From assembly GCA_030626645.1 (NCBI GenBank), contig DAOUTP010000142.1, positions 1-5,206 of the forward strand: DNA of 5,206 bases, in the 5' to 3' direction. Made by a program: the position numbers and the translations under genes. Source of the stretch: Candidatus Cloacimonadota bacterium (GTDB taxonomy: Bacteria > Cloacimonadota > Cloacimonadia > Cloacimonadales > TCS61). The notes beneath the pieces were generated by a model. That model did not search any database. It worked only from the letters and a program-made list of their open reading frames with translations, and was not told the DNA's origin. Of the stretch, positions 1 through 5,206 are shown piece by piece. Position 1 is the stretch's first letter. Each line of letters opens with the position of its first letter.

Positions 1-915
1 GTAGATGTAGGCGTTCCTTCAGCTCCTGGTTCAGGTTATGGTACAGGTCTACCTAATGAAGATCTATTAGCTAATCCTGCAAATGTAGGTCTGTATTTCA
101 CTTTAACTCTTGACGATGGTGCAGCTGTTCCTGTGACAATTTGCCTTGACCTAACCACCTTAGGATACTCTCCATTGAACCTTGCCTATTATGTTAACGG
201 TGGCTGGATATATGATGGTCCGCTTTCATGGTCAGGAGATTGTGTAACATTTACACTTGATCCTACTGTTACTAGAGGTGGAAGAGAGGATGTTGGTGTT
301 CCTATCGTTTTTTCTAATGTAGATGGTCCGCTTCCTGTTCATCTTTCATCATTTACAGCTATTCAAACAGCACAGGATTTTGCACAACTAAATTGGATAA
401 CTCAATCCGAAAATGCTTTGGTAGGATATAATGTTTACCGAAATACTAATAACGAATTGCAGACAGCTATGCAAATCAACAATTCGATAATTGCTGGAAC
501 CAATACTATGGAAGAACAACATTATACTTTCACGGATTCGTATGTTGAGTATGAGCAAACATATTACTATTGGTTGGAAAGCGTGGAAACGGATCTTACA
601 ACAGAACTTCATGGACCTGTTTACTTAACTATTGAAAACCCTGATATTGTCGAATTACCGAATGCAACTATGTTAAGTTCTGCATACCCGAATCCTTTCA
701 ATCCGACAACAACGATCGAATTTGATATTAAAGAAGGAGAGACCGGTACTTTTACTATCTTTAATGTTAAAGGTCAAATAGTTGTAAACGAAAGCTATGA
801 AGCAGGAGATTATACTTATATCTGGAATGCAAATAATAATGCTTCGGGTGTTTATTTCTTTAAACTTCAAACAGAAAGTTTTTCTAGAACAAACAAGATG
901 TTAATGGTGAAATAG
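1..915 (+). CDS. Secreted multidomain protein with FN3-like domain and C-terminal sorting domain (5' truncated)
   Basis: The frame is open from base 1 to the TAG at 913-915, giving 304 visible residues; the true start lies upstream. Visible residues 1-108 form a Gly/Asp/Val-rich, beta-type region I cannot assign. Residues about 111-212 begin PLPVHLSSFTA and continue with NWIT, GYNVYR and YYYWLESV, a pattern typical of fibronectin type III-like modules that precede sorting domains. Residues about 227-304 are a FlgD-Ig-like / type A sorting domain: YPNPFNPTTTIEF, then FNVKGQ, AGDYTYIW, SGVYFFKL and a basic end finishing MLMVK. In related phyla this domain directs proteins to the type IX secretion system or anchors them at the surface; whether that system exists here cannot be seen. 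The protein is therefore probably exported. A strong terminator follows, so it ends its transcription unit and is separate from the downstream operon. The specific function is unknown. Confidence 0.88.
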   Translation, partial: VDVGVPSAPGSGYGTGLPNEDLLANPANVGLYFTLTLDDGAAVPVTICLDLTTLGYSPLNLAYYVNGGWIYDGPLSWSGDCVTFTLDPTVTRGGREDVGVPIVFSNVDGPLPVHLSSFTAIQTAQDFAQLNWITQSENALVGYNVYRNTNNELQTAMQINNSIIAGTNTMEEQHYTFTDSYVEYEQTYYYWLESVETDLTTELHGPVYLTIENPDIVELPNATMLSSAYPNPFNPTTTIEFDIKEGETGTFTIFNVKGQIVVNESYEAGDYTYIWNANNNASGVYFFKLQTESFSRTNKMLMVK

Positions 916-938
916 ATGCAATAGGTAAAATAGCATTT

Positions 939-965
939 AGCCCCGAGAAATCGGGGCTTTTTTTT
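939..965 (+). terminator. Intrinsic (rho-independent) terminator
   Basis: A perfect 8-bp stem, AGCCCCGA (939-946) pairing with TCGGGGCT (951-958), is closed by a GAAA loop of the stable GNRA type. It runs into eight T residues (958-965). It lies 23 bases after the stop of the first gene and separates that gene from the regulator operon. The reverse orientation lacks an equally good T-tract, so it probably works in the + direction only. Confidence 0.95.
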
Positions 966-989
966 ATAGATTAACATTAACCACAAAAC

Positions 990-1022
990 ATTTGACAAAT
1001 AATCTTGGTCTATTTTTTTTTG
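990..1022 (+). promoter_or_regulatory. Putative promoter of the regulator-propeller operon
   Basis: A perfect -35-like TTGACA lies at 992-997, inside an 11-base palindrome ATTTG-A-CAAAT (990-1000). No good TATAAT follows at 16-18 bases, where a T-tract (1013-1021) sits instead; TATTTT at 1011-1016 is too close at 13 bases. A Bacteroidota-style reading (TTTG at 991-994, then a TTTG at 1019-1022) fits spacing but lacks the TA of the -7 box. A promoter must lie somewhere between the terminator at 965 and the start codon at 1049, so the placement is plausible, but the exact elements are uncertain. Confidence 0.35.
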
Positions 1023-1027
1023 ACCAA
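1005..1027. promoter_or_regulatory. Inverted repeat, candidate operator for the downstream regulator
   Basis: Perfect 6-base arms, TTGGTC (1005-1010) and GACCAA (1022-1027), flank an 11-base spacer that is nearly all T. Arm centres are 17 bases apart. The site lies 21 bases upstream of the start codon of a winged-helix protein and would overlap the -10/start-site region if TTGACA at 992 is the -35. This is the usual position for an autorepressor operator. It could alternatively form a weak hairpin in the 5' leader. Which protein binds it, if any, is inference. Confidence 0.45.
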
Positions 1028-1035
1028 AATAAAGA

Positions 1036-1041
1036 TAAGGA
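1036..1041 (+). promoter_or_regulatory. Ribosome binding site of the winged-helix/M29-like gene
   Basis: TAAGGA at 1036-1041 sits 7 bases before the ATG at 1049. It supports that start over later in-frame codons, and the resulting protein begins just before the winged helix. Confidence 0.7.
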
Positions 1042-1048
1042 TTTTTAA

Positions 1049-2410
1049 ATGATTGAAAATGTATTTGTTGTAAATAAACTCTCTCAGGTGAGAGCGATTA
1101 ATTCAGAGCTTAAAATTAAAATCATCAATGAACTTATACTGAATCCTGCAACCGGGCAACAATTGTCTAAAATATTTGGAATAAGCAAACAAAAAATGCA
1201 CTATAATATGAAAGCACTCCTTAATGCTGATCTGATAAAAATCATAAATATTGGAAACAATAAAGAAGTGTATTATAGAGCAAAAGCAAAAAATTATGTT
1301 TTAGATTTTTCCCTCAGTAATAATAATGGAGAGAAAAACGCTAATAATCGAAGCCTGATAAACCATATATTGGAATCAAACAACATAGATCTGGCCAGGA
1401 TTGCGGCAAACCTGTTGGAAAATTCCCTGAAAATGCAAGCTAAAGAAAAACTCCTGATAGTTAGCGGTGAATACAATATGCCTTTGGTAAAAAAAATCTT
1501 GGTGGAAGCTTCCAATAGACAGATTGAAACAACTTTATTGTTCAGAGATAAAGAGTTGTTGGAAGCAAAGCATAATTTATTCTCGTTAGCTACTTATAGT
1601 TGGGATTTTGAGAAGTTCAACAGGGCTTTAAAAAACACTGATGTTTATCTGTATCTCAATGGTGAATCCAGATTCATTCCTTTAGAAGATCCTGAAAAGA
1701 AAAAGATCCAGCAGAAAGCCTTTGCCAAAAGCAGGGAAATAGTACAAAAAAATAATATCAGAATTGCCATGATGGAAGGCTTGATGCATGATGAACTTAC
1801 TGAGGAGAATATTCTCTCCGAGATAAATTTCTGGAAATCACTAGATATAGATTATAATAAACTTGCCCGGGAAACCGAAGTGTCATCTAAACTATATCAG
1901 GATTCGAAAACAATCAGGATTCAAAATGATGAAGGTAGTGATTTTGTATTTGAGATTCAAAAAGTACAATGTGATTATGGTTCTTTTACCGATCTTCCGG
2001 AACAAACCTCATTAATCTTCATTCCTGGAGGAGAAGTCTTATTCATTCCTGAAGAGAAAAGCTGTAATGGTATAATAACTGCAAAAACCGGATACATTTA
2101 TGGCAAAATTATCAATAACCCCAGCCTTATAATAGTGAATAATGAAATTGTAGAATATCGGGCAGAAGGAAACGAAGAACTCATCACAAAAGCAATCTCC
2201 GAAGGTGGAGCAGATGGGCGCAAAATATCTTTGATCTCTTTGGGAACGAATTACAATATGAATGAAACTAATATTGATCCGCTTTATAAAAGCAAATCCA
2301 AAGGAATTGTCAGTATTAAATGGGGAGAAAATGTCTCAATTGGCGGCTCAGTAAAAGGTGGTATTGAATGGCAAATTCAATTAGAAAAGCCAACAATAGA
2401 AATTAAATAG
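1049..2410 (+). CDS. ArsR-like winged-helix regulator fused to a degenerate M29 aminopeptidase-like domain
   Basis: This is probably a cytoplasmic one-component transcription regulator of 453 residues. No signal peptide or membrane segment is seen. Residues about 13-80 read as an ArsR-type winged helix: KIKIINELI, then TGQQLSKIFGISKQKMHYNM (helix-turn-helix, 35-54), and a wing near 66-77. Residues about 131-453 follow, by recall, the order of M29 metallo-aminopeptidases: EKLLIVSG, a Rossmann-like half, then FIPGGEV (324-330), YIYGKI (349-354), SLGTN (397-401), GGSVKGG (432-438) and KPTIEI (447-452). Active members have Glu in GEV, Glu before the GTN segment, His in a VHIALG-like segment and His/Asp in IHLD. 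Here E329 remains, but the other positions read L395, S422, E440 and Q442, so metal binding and catalysis are probably lost. The domain may instead bind a peptide-like ligand and help dimerise the protein. The gene is followed after 10 bases by an exported propeller gene. The M29 assignment is from motif memory, not a search; an active enzyme seems unlikely. Confidence 0.8.
   Translation: MIENVFVVNKLSQVRAINSELKIKIINELILNPATGQQLSKIFGISKQKMHYNMKALLNADLIKIINIGNNKEVYYRAKAKNYVLDFSLSNNNGEKNANNRSLINHILESNNIDLARIAANLLENSLKMQAKEKLLIVSGEYNMPLVKKILVEASNRQIETTLLFRDKELLEAKHNLFSLATYSWDFEKFNRALKNTDVYLYLNGESRFIPLEDPEKKKIQQKAFAKSREIVQKNNIRIAMMEGLMHDELTEENILSEINFWKSLDIDYNKLARETEVSSKLYQDSKTIRIQNDEGSDFVFEIQKVQCDYGSFTDLPEQTSLIFIPGGEVLFIPEEKSCNGIITAKTGYIYGKIINNPSLIIVNNEIVEYRAEGNEELITKAISEGGADGRKISLISLGTNYNMNETNIDPLYKSKSKGIVSIKWGENVSIGGSVKGGIEWQIQLEKPTIEIK
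1081..1094. repeat. Short palindrome inside the start of the regulator gene
   Basis: CTCTCA (1081-1086) and TGAGAG (1089-1094) are perfect inverted arms around GG, covering codons 11-16. It could be a secondary binding site or a small mRNA hairpin (5-bp stem, AGGT loop) 32 bases after the start codon. It differs in sequence from the upstream TTGGTC repeat, so there is no proof that it is regulatory. Confidence 0.3.
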
Positions 2411-2413
2411 GAG
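2409..2413 (+). promoter_or_regulatory. Ribosome binding site overlapping the upstream stop codon
   Basis: AGGAG at 2409-2413 shares two bases with the TAG stop (2408-2410) of the regulator gene and lies 7 bases before the ATG at 2421. This arrangement decides the start over the in-frame ATG at 2427. It also implies translational coupling: ribosomes ending on the regulator would sit at the propeller gene's initiation site. Confidence 0.85.
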
Positions 2414-2420
2414 ATAAAAA

Positions 2421-4679
2421 ATGAAAATGAAAGTTATTATCTTAAGCGCCTTAATTTTTTCACTTTCTATTTCCCTCTTGGCATTTGATGTTCCGCTTGA
2501 GAAAATGTCTATGGATAAGAGTTTTCCGGCTGGATGGGTAGTACCAGCTGGAAAACTTATGGAATCCACTAATTACAGAGAAAATGGAACTATCCAGAAC
2601 GTAGGAAGTTGTATGTGGCAAGGAATGAGCAACGTCTTTGTAAGCGGTGACAGTGTTTGGTGTTCATTCCAGGATGGACTAAGCTTTATTGACATATCAG
2701 ATATTTCAAATCCAGCGTTTCTTTCCAAAGTTTATACTCCGTTTTATACATTGAAACAGGGACAGATTATTGGCTCTAATGATATTTTGGTAGAAGGAAA
2801 TTATGCCTATATAGGCGACCACGAAGGTGTAAGAATTGTTAACTTAAACGATATGGAACTCATATCCACTTTTTCGCTGACAAGGGCACATTGTCTGTAT
2901 CTCGTAGGTACTAATCTTTATGTGGTTGATGGAACCGGCCTTTGGGTATTAGACGTATCCGATCCTGCAGTACCGGAGTCTATGGGTTTTTACGCGAAAC
3001 CGGGCGCTGTAGGTCTTGACATTGTAGGTAATTATGCTTATGTATCGGATACAGGCGGTACAGGACTTACTATTCTCGATATCTCTACCCCTGAAAATCC
3101 AAATTTCGTTTCTGATTATACAACACCAGGTCATGGAAACAAGATTGCTGTAGCAAATGGATATGCCTTTATTGCAGATCATAATAATGGACTTGAGATA
3201 GTAGATGTAAGTAATCCCCTGATGCCAGTCTTTAATTCAAATGTTGCATTTTCAGGAGCGGTCACTAATCTAGAAATTATAGATTCTCAATATGTTGTTA
3301 TATCAGCATCAACCCCTTCTTCTATTGAAGTCGTAGATATATCTGATCCCGATAATCCTTTTGTAGCAGCAAGTTATGGAGGAAGTGGAAATCTCTTTTT
3401 GGACGGTAACAGACTATTCATTGTAAGTTCTAATTCCATCAGTGTACAGGATGTTCAATATCCATTGAGCTTTACTCTTGAAGGAAGCATCGTTGTAGAA
3501 ACTTATTATTCACGGGGAATTCAAGTCTCAGGAGATTTTGCTTACATAGTAGATATGGGAGATTGGTTTAATAGTGGACTTAATATTGTTGATATAAGTG
3601 ATCCCAATAATCCTTATCCCAGAGGAAATTATTCTTTAGGATATCCCAGTTTCAGTTTCATACTCGCTGTTAAAGACAACTATGCATATATTCCGGACAT
3701 TATGAATGATCTCCTTAATATTGTTGATGTTAGCAATCCTGATCAACCCATGTATGCAGGCGAATATGAGGCATCTGTAGAAGATCTATTTGCAGGTGAA
3801 ACATATACATATCTGTTAGTAGATAATACTCTTCAAATAACCGATCTGCAAGTACCTTCAAATCCTTCATTAATAAGTTCTATTACGCTCGGAACAGAAG
3901 ATGGTAGTAAAATATTTGTGGTTAACGGATATGCCTTTATTGGAGATTCTGCAGGTGAAGTATGGATCGTGGATGTAAGTGATGCATTGAATCCACAAAT
4001 GATAACTTCATTTAACGCTGCCGGGGAAGTAGCAGGAATTTTTGCGGTAGAAGACTTACTTTATGTTGTATCTCAAGAACAACTTCAGATAGTTGACATC
4101 AGTGTTGTAAATACTCCCCAGATTGTTGGCTCATATTTTGATGACGATCTTTCCAGTTACTCAGACATCTATGTTAATGGAGAATATGCCTATATTGCTA
4201 ACTTGATAGGCGGTTTTCTGGAAATTGATGTGAGCAATCCTGAGACTCCTTTTCGGGAGGAATTCTTTCAAACTGCTGGCTGGTGCAGGGGTTTAGCTTA
4301 TGCAAACGACTATCTATATGTTAGTACCGATTGCTCTTTTCAAATACTCACGAATGAACTGGTCGGAAGTATTGATGATTATATTATTACTTGCAGTGTA
4401 ACAGAGTATGAACTTGCAAATCATCCCAATCCGTTCAACCCTGAAACAACAATTTCTTTTTCCTTAAACACTGAGAAAAACACCGAGATAGTTATTTATA
4501 ACATCAAAGGTCAGAAAGTGAAAACACTCATTAATGAAAAACTGGATGCAGGCACACACAATGTTGTATGGAATGGCAAGGACGAAAATGGTAAATCCGT
4601 AACATCCGGGATTTATTTTTATCAATTTAAAGCGGGAAAAGATTTTTCCCAAACAAAACGGATGATTCTTTTAAAGTAA
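2421..4679 (+). CDS. Exported LVIVD-repeat beta-propeller protein with C-terminal sorting domain
   Basis: The protein has 752 residues. Residues 1-21 are a signal peptide (MKMK, hydrophobic stretch, likely cut after SLLA), so it leaves the cytoplasm. From about residue 70 to 650 it carries 14 units spaced about 37-50 residues. Each pairs a 'YAYIGD/GYAFIAD'-type strand with an 'L-x-I-V-D-[IV]-S-[DN]-P' strand, the LVIVD signature; motifs start at residues 87, 137, 174, 216, 258, 302, 340, 387, 432, 471, 514, 555, 599 and 640. Such repeats are expected to form beta-propeller blades that bind ligands or partner proteins; no catalytic site is evident. Residues about 663-752 are a FlgD-Ig-like sorting domain (HPNPFNPETTISF, YNIKGQKVKTL, AGTHNVVWNGKD, SGIYFYQF, basic tail ending LLK), homologous to the C-terminus of the first gene. 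It sits directly behind the regulator gene and before another exported protein, suggesting one operon. The ligand is unknown. Confidence 0.92.
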   Translation: MKMKVIILSALIFSLSISLLAFDVPLEKMSMDKSFPAGWVVPAGKLMESTNYRENGTIQNVGSCMWQGMSNVFVSGDSVWCSFQDGLSFIDISDISNPAFLSKVYTPFYTLKQGQIIGSNDILVEGNYAYIGDHEGVRIVNLNDMELISTFSLTRAHCLYLVGTNLYVVDGTGLWVLDVSDPAVPESMGFYAKPGAVGLDIVGNYAYVSDTGGTGLTILDISTPENPNFVSDYTTPGHGNKIAVANGYAFIADHNNGLEIVDVSNPLMPVFNSNVAFSGAVTNLEIIDSQYVVISASTPSSIEVVDISDPDNPFVAASYGGSGNLFLDGNRLFIVSSNSISVQDVQYPLSFTLEGSIVVETYYSRGIQVSGDFAYIVDMGDWFNSGLNIVDISDPNNPYPRGNYSLGYPSFSFILAVKDNYAYIPDIMNDLLNIVDVSNPDQPMYAGEYEASVEDLFAGETYTYLLVDNTLQITDLQVPSNPSLISSITLGTEDGSKIFVVNGYAFIGDSAGEVWIVDVSDALNPQMITSFNAAGEVAGIFAVEDLLYVVSQEQLQIVDISVVNTPQIVGSYFDDDLSSYSDIYVNGEYAYIANLIGGFLEIDVSNPETPFREEFFQTAGWCRGLAYANDYLYVSTDCSFQILTNELVGSIDDYIITCSVTEYELANHPNPFNPETTISFSLNTEKNTEIVIYNIKGQKVKTLINEKLDAGTHNVVWNGKDENGKSVTSGIYFYQFKAGKDFSQTKRMILLK
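2519..2558 (+). repeat. Long intragenic inverted repeat / mRNA hairpin near the start of the propeller gene
   Basis: GTTTTCCGGCTGG (2521-2533) is the reverse complement of CCAGCTGGAAAAC (2544-2556) except for one position that becomes a G-U pair in RNA (2528 with 2549). The outer pairs A2520-T2557 and G2519-T2558 (wobble) extend it to 15 pairs around a 10-base loop (2534-2543). It spans codons 33-46, just after the signal peptide, and encodes the near-repeat FPAGW / VPAGK. No T-tract follows, so it is not an intrinsic terminator. Confidence 0.6.
2679..4364 (+). repeat. Array of 14 LVIVD-like blade repeats
   Basis: The core motifs read in order LSFIDIS, VRIVNL, LWVLDVS, LTILDIS, LEIVDVS, IEVVDIS, ISVQDV, LNIVDIS, LNIVDVS, LQITDLQ, VWIVDVS, LQIVDIS, FLEIDVS and FQILTN. 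Nine match the consensus well, while units 2, 7, 10 and 14 are degenerate and unit 13 is shifted. The total of 14 equals two rings of seven. DNA identity between units is low except for short stretches such as GATCCC-[CG/CA]-ATAATCCTT in units 6 and 8, so the array is mostly old rather than a recent tandem expansion. Confidence 0.8.
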
Positions 4680-4730
4680 AAAAAAATGAGATCGTTTTGC
4701 TTTGCAAACCGACTCGTAACAGGAGAAAAA
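4680..4730 (+). promoter_or_regulatory. Intergenic gap with ribosome binding site of the anchor-J gene
   Basis: AGGAG at 4721-4725 lies 5 bases before the ATG at 4731. A small hairpin is possible, TTTGC (4696-4700) with GCAAA (4704-4708), but it has only a 3-base loop and no T-tract after it, so it does not look like a terminator. No convincing promoter is visible. Read-through from the propeller gene is the simplest reading. Confidence 0.65.
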
Positions 4731-5206
4731 ATGAAGAACAAAAACGTAATCTTGTTGATAACAATAATGATGTTGTCAGTAACAATGGCTTTCGGACAGT
4801 GGAATATCGATGAAGGCTTTGAAGGTGGAATTATTCCAGCAGACTGGACGATTTATGATGTTAATGGAGACGGTGATGAATGGTCAGCATATCAGAATAC
4901 TCCTTACGCTCATAGCGGTGATTGGATGGCTACCGTAGCTTGTTATGGCAGCGATGGCAACGACTGGCTGGTTACTCCCCAAATAACAATACAGTCCGGT
5001 GATTCATTCATATTCTTTGCCAGAGCCTGGAATAGTTCGGAGGATATGAATGTTATGCTTTCTACTTCCGGAAATTCCATCGGTGACTTTGATGTAACAT
5101 TAGAAAGTGTTACCGGCTTGGGAGAAGATTATGTTGAATTTGAATATGATTTGAGTACTTATGCAGGTCAAACTATCTATCTTGCATTTCATTGGCTGCA
5201 GGATAC
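4731..5206 (+). CDS. Exported choice-of-anchor-J domain protein (3' truncated)
   Basis: The frame stays open from ATG 4731 to the window end (158 complete codons); the rest lies downstream. Residues 1-22 are a signal peptide (MKNKN, hydrophobic VILLITIMMLSVTMAFG), with likely cleavage after AFG before Q23. Residues about 26-158 match the choice-of-anchor-J / cleaved-adhesin style: DEGFEGGIIPADW, NGDGDEW, AHSGDWMA, NDWLVTP at 77-83, FFARAW, VMLSTSG, YDLSTYAGQTIYLAFHW. These beta-sandwich domains resemble MAM/carbohydrate-binding modules and occur in large surface or secreted proteins of FCB bacteria, often with a C-terminal sorting domain, which would lie outside this window. The start is chosen by AGGAG and the canonical signal peptide. 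It probably shares the operon of the regulator and propeller. The substrate is unknown. Confidence 0.88.
   Translation, partial: MKNKNVILLITIMMLSVTMAFGQWNIDEGFEGGIIPADWTIYDVNGDGDEWSAYQNTPYAHSGDWMATVACYGSDGNDWLVTPQITIQSGDSFIFFARAWNSSEDMNVMLSTSGNSIGDFDVTLESVTGLGEDYVEFEYDLSTYAGQTIYLAFHWLQD

Noticed and set aside
388..612. Minus-strand open frames (388-612, 673-870, 1294-1515, 2381-2569, 2949-3182, 4464-4652)
   Set aside because: All are short, lie almost entirely opposite well-supported coding sequence, show no family resemblance and have low-complexity compositions expected of antisense frames.
133..915. GTG at 133 as the true start of the first gene
   Set aside because: The same frame is open and protein-like from base 1, there is no ribosome binding site before 133, and a start there would cut through a beta-strand region without a signal peptide.
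1005..1027. The TTGGTC repeat as a second intrinsic terminator
   Set aside because: The T-tract lies in the loop rather than after the stem, and the stem is only 6 pairs.
1049..2410. Annotating the regulator as an active M29 aminopeptidase
   Set aside because: Four of the expected metal-ligand positions read Leu, Ser, Glu and Gln, and an N-terminal winged helix is not part of the enzyme family.
4694..4709. Hairpin GTTTTGC/GCAAAC as a terminator between the propeller and anchor-J genes
   Set aside because: It has five pairs with a 3-base loop, is A/T-rich, and no T-tract follows.
4686..4730. In-frame upstream ATG at 4686 that would extend the anchor-J protein by 15 residues
   Set aside because: It has only an A-tract and no Shine-Dalgarno before it, and it would place a polar segment ahead of a canonical signal peptide; ATG 4731 has AGGAG at the right distance.
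1..5206. tRNA, rRNA, CRISPR array, insertion sequence or attachment sites
   Set aside because: I found no cloverleaf-like segment, regularly spaced DNA repeats, transposase-like protein or terminal inverted repeats; nearly all sequence is explained by the four genes.

Overview
The window is an AT-rich stretch with all genes on the + strand. Three of its four genes encode exported proteins and one encodes a cytoplasmic regulator. The Y/HPNPFNP..TTI C-terminal domains, the LVIVD-type propeller and the choice-of-anchor-J protein point to the wider FCB assemblage. Clear Shine-Dalgarno sites (TAAGGA, AGGAG, AGGAG) before all three visible starts argue against Bacteroidota proper, which mostly lack them. 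My best guess, by recall of protein style only, is an uncultured Candidatus Cloacimonadota-like bacterium.

Layout: (1) 1-915 is the 3' end of a large secreted protein with a fibronectin-III-like domain and a C-terminal sorting/FlgD-like domain, closed by a strong intrinsic terminator at 939-965. (2) 966-1048 is a short promoter region with a TTGACA hexamer and an inverted repeat, TTGGTC-N11-GACCAA, straddling a T-tract. (3) 1049-2410 encodes a 453-residue protein made of an N-terminal ArsR-like winged helix joined to a domain that reads as an M29-family aminopeptidase with most metal ligands replaced. (4) 2421-4679 encodes a 752-residue exported protein with 14 LVIVD-like repeats, probably two seven-bladed propellers, and a C-terminal sorting domain. 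(5) 4731-5206 is the start of an exported choice-of-anchor-J protein that runs off the window.

Genes 3 to 5 look like one operon. The ribosome binding site of the propeller gene overlaps the stop codon of the regulator gene, and I see no terminator in the 51 bases before the third gene. The inferred picture is a one-component regulator, possibly sensing a peptide or amino-acid-like ligand with a dead peptidase fold, that controls its own operon of surface or secreted proteins through the inverted repeat in front of it. The degenerate peptidase-winged-helix fusion and its link to an exported double propeller are the most unusual content here.
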